Part shown: positions 63,002 through 64,000 of the stretch, in pieces | Numbering within the stretch: the first letter of the stretch is position 1 | Layout of the letters: each line of letters starts with the position of its first letter | NCBI GenBank assembly: GCA_009783025.1 | Contig: WRHY01000004.1 | Location: 101,728 to 165,727, forward strand | DNA from: Desulfovibrionaceae bacterium | Lineage (GTDB): Bacteria > Desulfobacterota > Desulfovibrionia > Desulfovibrionales > Desulfovibrionaceae | Direction of reading: 5' to 3' | Length of the DNA stretch: 64,000 nt | Made by a program: the position numbers and the translations under genes | The notes under the pieces: model-generated | What the model saw: only the letters and a program-made list of their open reading frames with translations | Told to the model about the DNA's origin: nothing | Databases searched by the model: none

Positions 63002-63895
63002 ATGAAAAAACTGATCATTGCCGGACTGGCTTTCGCCGCTATCGCCTTTTCCGTCCCGTTCGCGGGCGCGGCCGAAAGCATCAAAATGTCCACCACCACC
63101 AGCACCCGCGATTCCGGCCTGCTGGACTACCTGTTGCCCGAGTTCAAAAAAGACACGGGCATTGAAGTCCTGGTTGTCGCCAAGGGTACGGGCGCGGCTA
63201 TCCGTGACGGTATTGACGGCAACGTGGATGTCATTTTCGTACACGACCCCGAGCGCGAGAAGCAGTTCGTGGCCGACGGGTGGGGAACCAATCGTTATGA
63301 AGTGATGCACAATGATTTCGTACTCGTGGGACCGGCCAAGGACCCGGCACAAATCAAGGGCGGAAAGGACGCGCTTGAAGCGTTACGCCGCATTGCCGCG
63401 GCAAAAGCGCCTTTTGTTTCGCGCGGGGATGATTCCGGAACCCATGCCAAGGAACTGGCCCTGTGGAAGCAAACCGGGCTGCCCCTGGCAAAGAGTGAGC
63501 AGACCATTGTGGCGGGCGGCCAGGAGAAAAAGGTCACCTTTGAAGCGCCGGAAGGTTCCTGGTACCTGAGCGTCGGCCAGGGCATGGGCAAAACCCTGCT
63601 CATGGCCGAGGAAAAGGATGGCTACGCTCTGGCCGACCGGGGAACCTTCATCCAGCAGAAGTTCGGCAAAACTCCCCCCACCACGCTTGAAATCCTTGTG
63701 GAAGGCGACAAAGGCCTGTTTAACCCCTACGGCGTCATCCCGGTTAACCCGGCAAAACATCCGTCCGCCAAAATCGACGCGGCAACCAAGTTCGCCGAAT
63801 GGCTTGTTTCCCAGCGCGGCCAGGAGCTCATCGCCCGCTACAAGCTGGAAGGCCAGCAGCTCTTTTTCCCGGACGCCATTCCGGACGCGAAGTAG
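63002..63895 (+). CDS. tupA: Tungstate ABC transporter substrate-binding protein
   Basis: A 297-residue periplasmic protein with a signal peptide (1-23, AGA before AESIK). The TupA signature TTTSTRDSGLLDYLLPEF is present, and RGDDSGTHAKELALW carries the second oxyanion-binding segment. Further typical segments are DVIFVHDPEREKQFV, NDFVLVGPAKDP and FNPYGVIPVNP. Members bind tungstate far more tightly than molybdate. AAGGAG precedes the ATG at 63002. tupB and tupC are not in the window, and a family A repeat follows the stop. Confidence 0.93.
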   Translation: MKKLIIAGLAFAAIAFSVPFAGAAESIKMSTTTSTRDSGLLDYLLPEFKKDTGIEVLVVAKGTGAAIRDGIDGNVDVIFVHDPEREKQFVADGWGTNRYEVMHNDFVLVGPAKDPAQIKGGKDALEALRRIAAAKAPFVSRGDDSGTHAKELALWKQTGLPLAKSEQTIVAGGQEKKVTFEAPEGSWYLSVGQGMGKTLLMAEEKDGYALADRGTFIQQKFGKTPPTTLEILVEGDKGLFNPYGVIPVNPAKHPSAKIDAATKFAEWLVSQRGQELIARYKLEGQQLFFPDAIPDAK

Positions 63896-63909
63896 GTCGT
63901 TCTAACCCC

Positions 63910-64000
63910 CTGAGGGGACGCTGTCCCCTCAGACTCCCCCGGCAGGGGAAATGATTTCCCCTGCACCCCTCAAATGCCGGGTCCAGGGCCGGCTAGGCCC
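63910..64000. repeat. Family A element cut by the window end (A6)
   Basis: Hairpins at 63910-63932 (CTGAGGGGACG arms), 63941-63964 (GGCAGGGGAAAT arms) and the start of the CAGGGCCGGCTAGGCCC hairpin at the last bases. It follows the tupA stop by about 15 bases. Confidence 0.88.

Overview
The window looks like chromosomal DNA of a sulfate-reducing Desulfovibrionaceae bacterium (Desulfovibrio or a close relative). The evidence is a periplasmic selenocysteine formate dehydrogenase of the FdhAB type with a very large molybdenum/tungsten cofactor cluster, a tungstate-binding protein (TupA), an aldehyde:ferredoxin oxidoreductase remnant, an acetyl-CoA carboxylase with fused AccA-AccD, a MOSC-Mog fusion, a MoeA with a periplasmic-binding-like tail, and the order thrS-infC-rpmI-rplT-pheS-pheT. 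Most of the sequence is moderately GC-rich. The 26-38 kb signalling region is lower in GC by eye, and 54.0-55.4 kb is clearly AT-rich.

Layout. 0-7.7 kb: mostly minus-strand housekeeping genes (NYN nuclease, RlpA, C39-like protein, polysaccharide deacetylase, aroE, hisG, hisI, cobI). 7.8-9.9 kb: plus-strand grpE and cheV, closed by a perfect terminator. 9.9-25.9 kb: a long minus-strand run with an FKBP isomerase, the translation cluster pheT/pheS/rplT/rpmI/infC/thrS, tRNA-Val, folD, eno, coaX, an oligopeptide ABC ATPase, a BFN-domain protein, miaB, an EamA transporter and a small XRE regulator. 26.2-38.3 kb: a signalling block with a response regulator carrying two HD-GYP domains, a 1733-residue hybrid histidine kinase with two solute-binding domains, dapB, nadE, and a diguanylate cyclase whose twin sensor region is paralogous to that of the kinase. 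38.3-46 kb: a TMEM175-like channel, purine nucleoside phosphorylase, the acetyl-CoA carboxylase genes, a conserved hypothetical gene and ssb. 46-64 kb: a formate/tungsten block: fdhE, fdhD, mobA, Sec-containing fdhA, fdhB, a decayed aldehyde oxidoreductase, an AT-rich two-gene cassette, MOSC-mog, moaA, moaC, moeA2, moeA1, a ModE-like regulator, moaD, a MoeB-like gene and tupA.

The most striking feature is a set of long, hairpin-rich intergenic repeats. Three related families are present. Family A is a string of four to six consecutive hairpins. Family B is about 125 bp, with GGTAGTGCCTCAGTTTG-like arms. Family C has TAGGGGCTGTTTCCAAAT-like arms. B and C share interchangeable central hairpins. 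Copies lie at the ends of many genes and often supply the stop codon. One family A copy is inserted in frame inside miaB and would be translated as about 57 extra residues; half a family B copy forms the N-terminus of the OppD-like ATPase. I know of no description of this behaviour in Desulfovibrio; the nearest analogy I know is the Rickettsia palindromic elements.

Functionally, the 46-64 kb block forms one programme. TupA takes up tungstate; MoaA, MoaC, MoaD, the MoeB-like protein, the Mog domain, both MoeA proteins and MobA build the bis-MGD metal cofactor; FdhD and FdhE mature the enzyme; FdhAB oxidises formate in the periplasm. moaE, tupBC and the selenocysteine machinery are not in the window.
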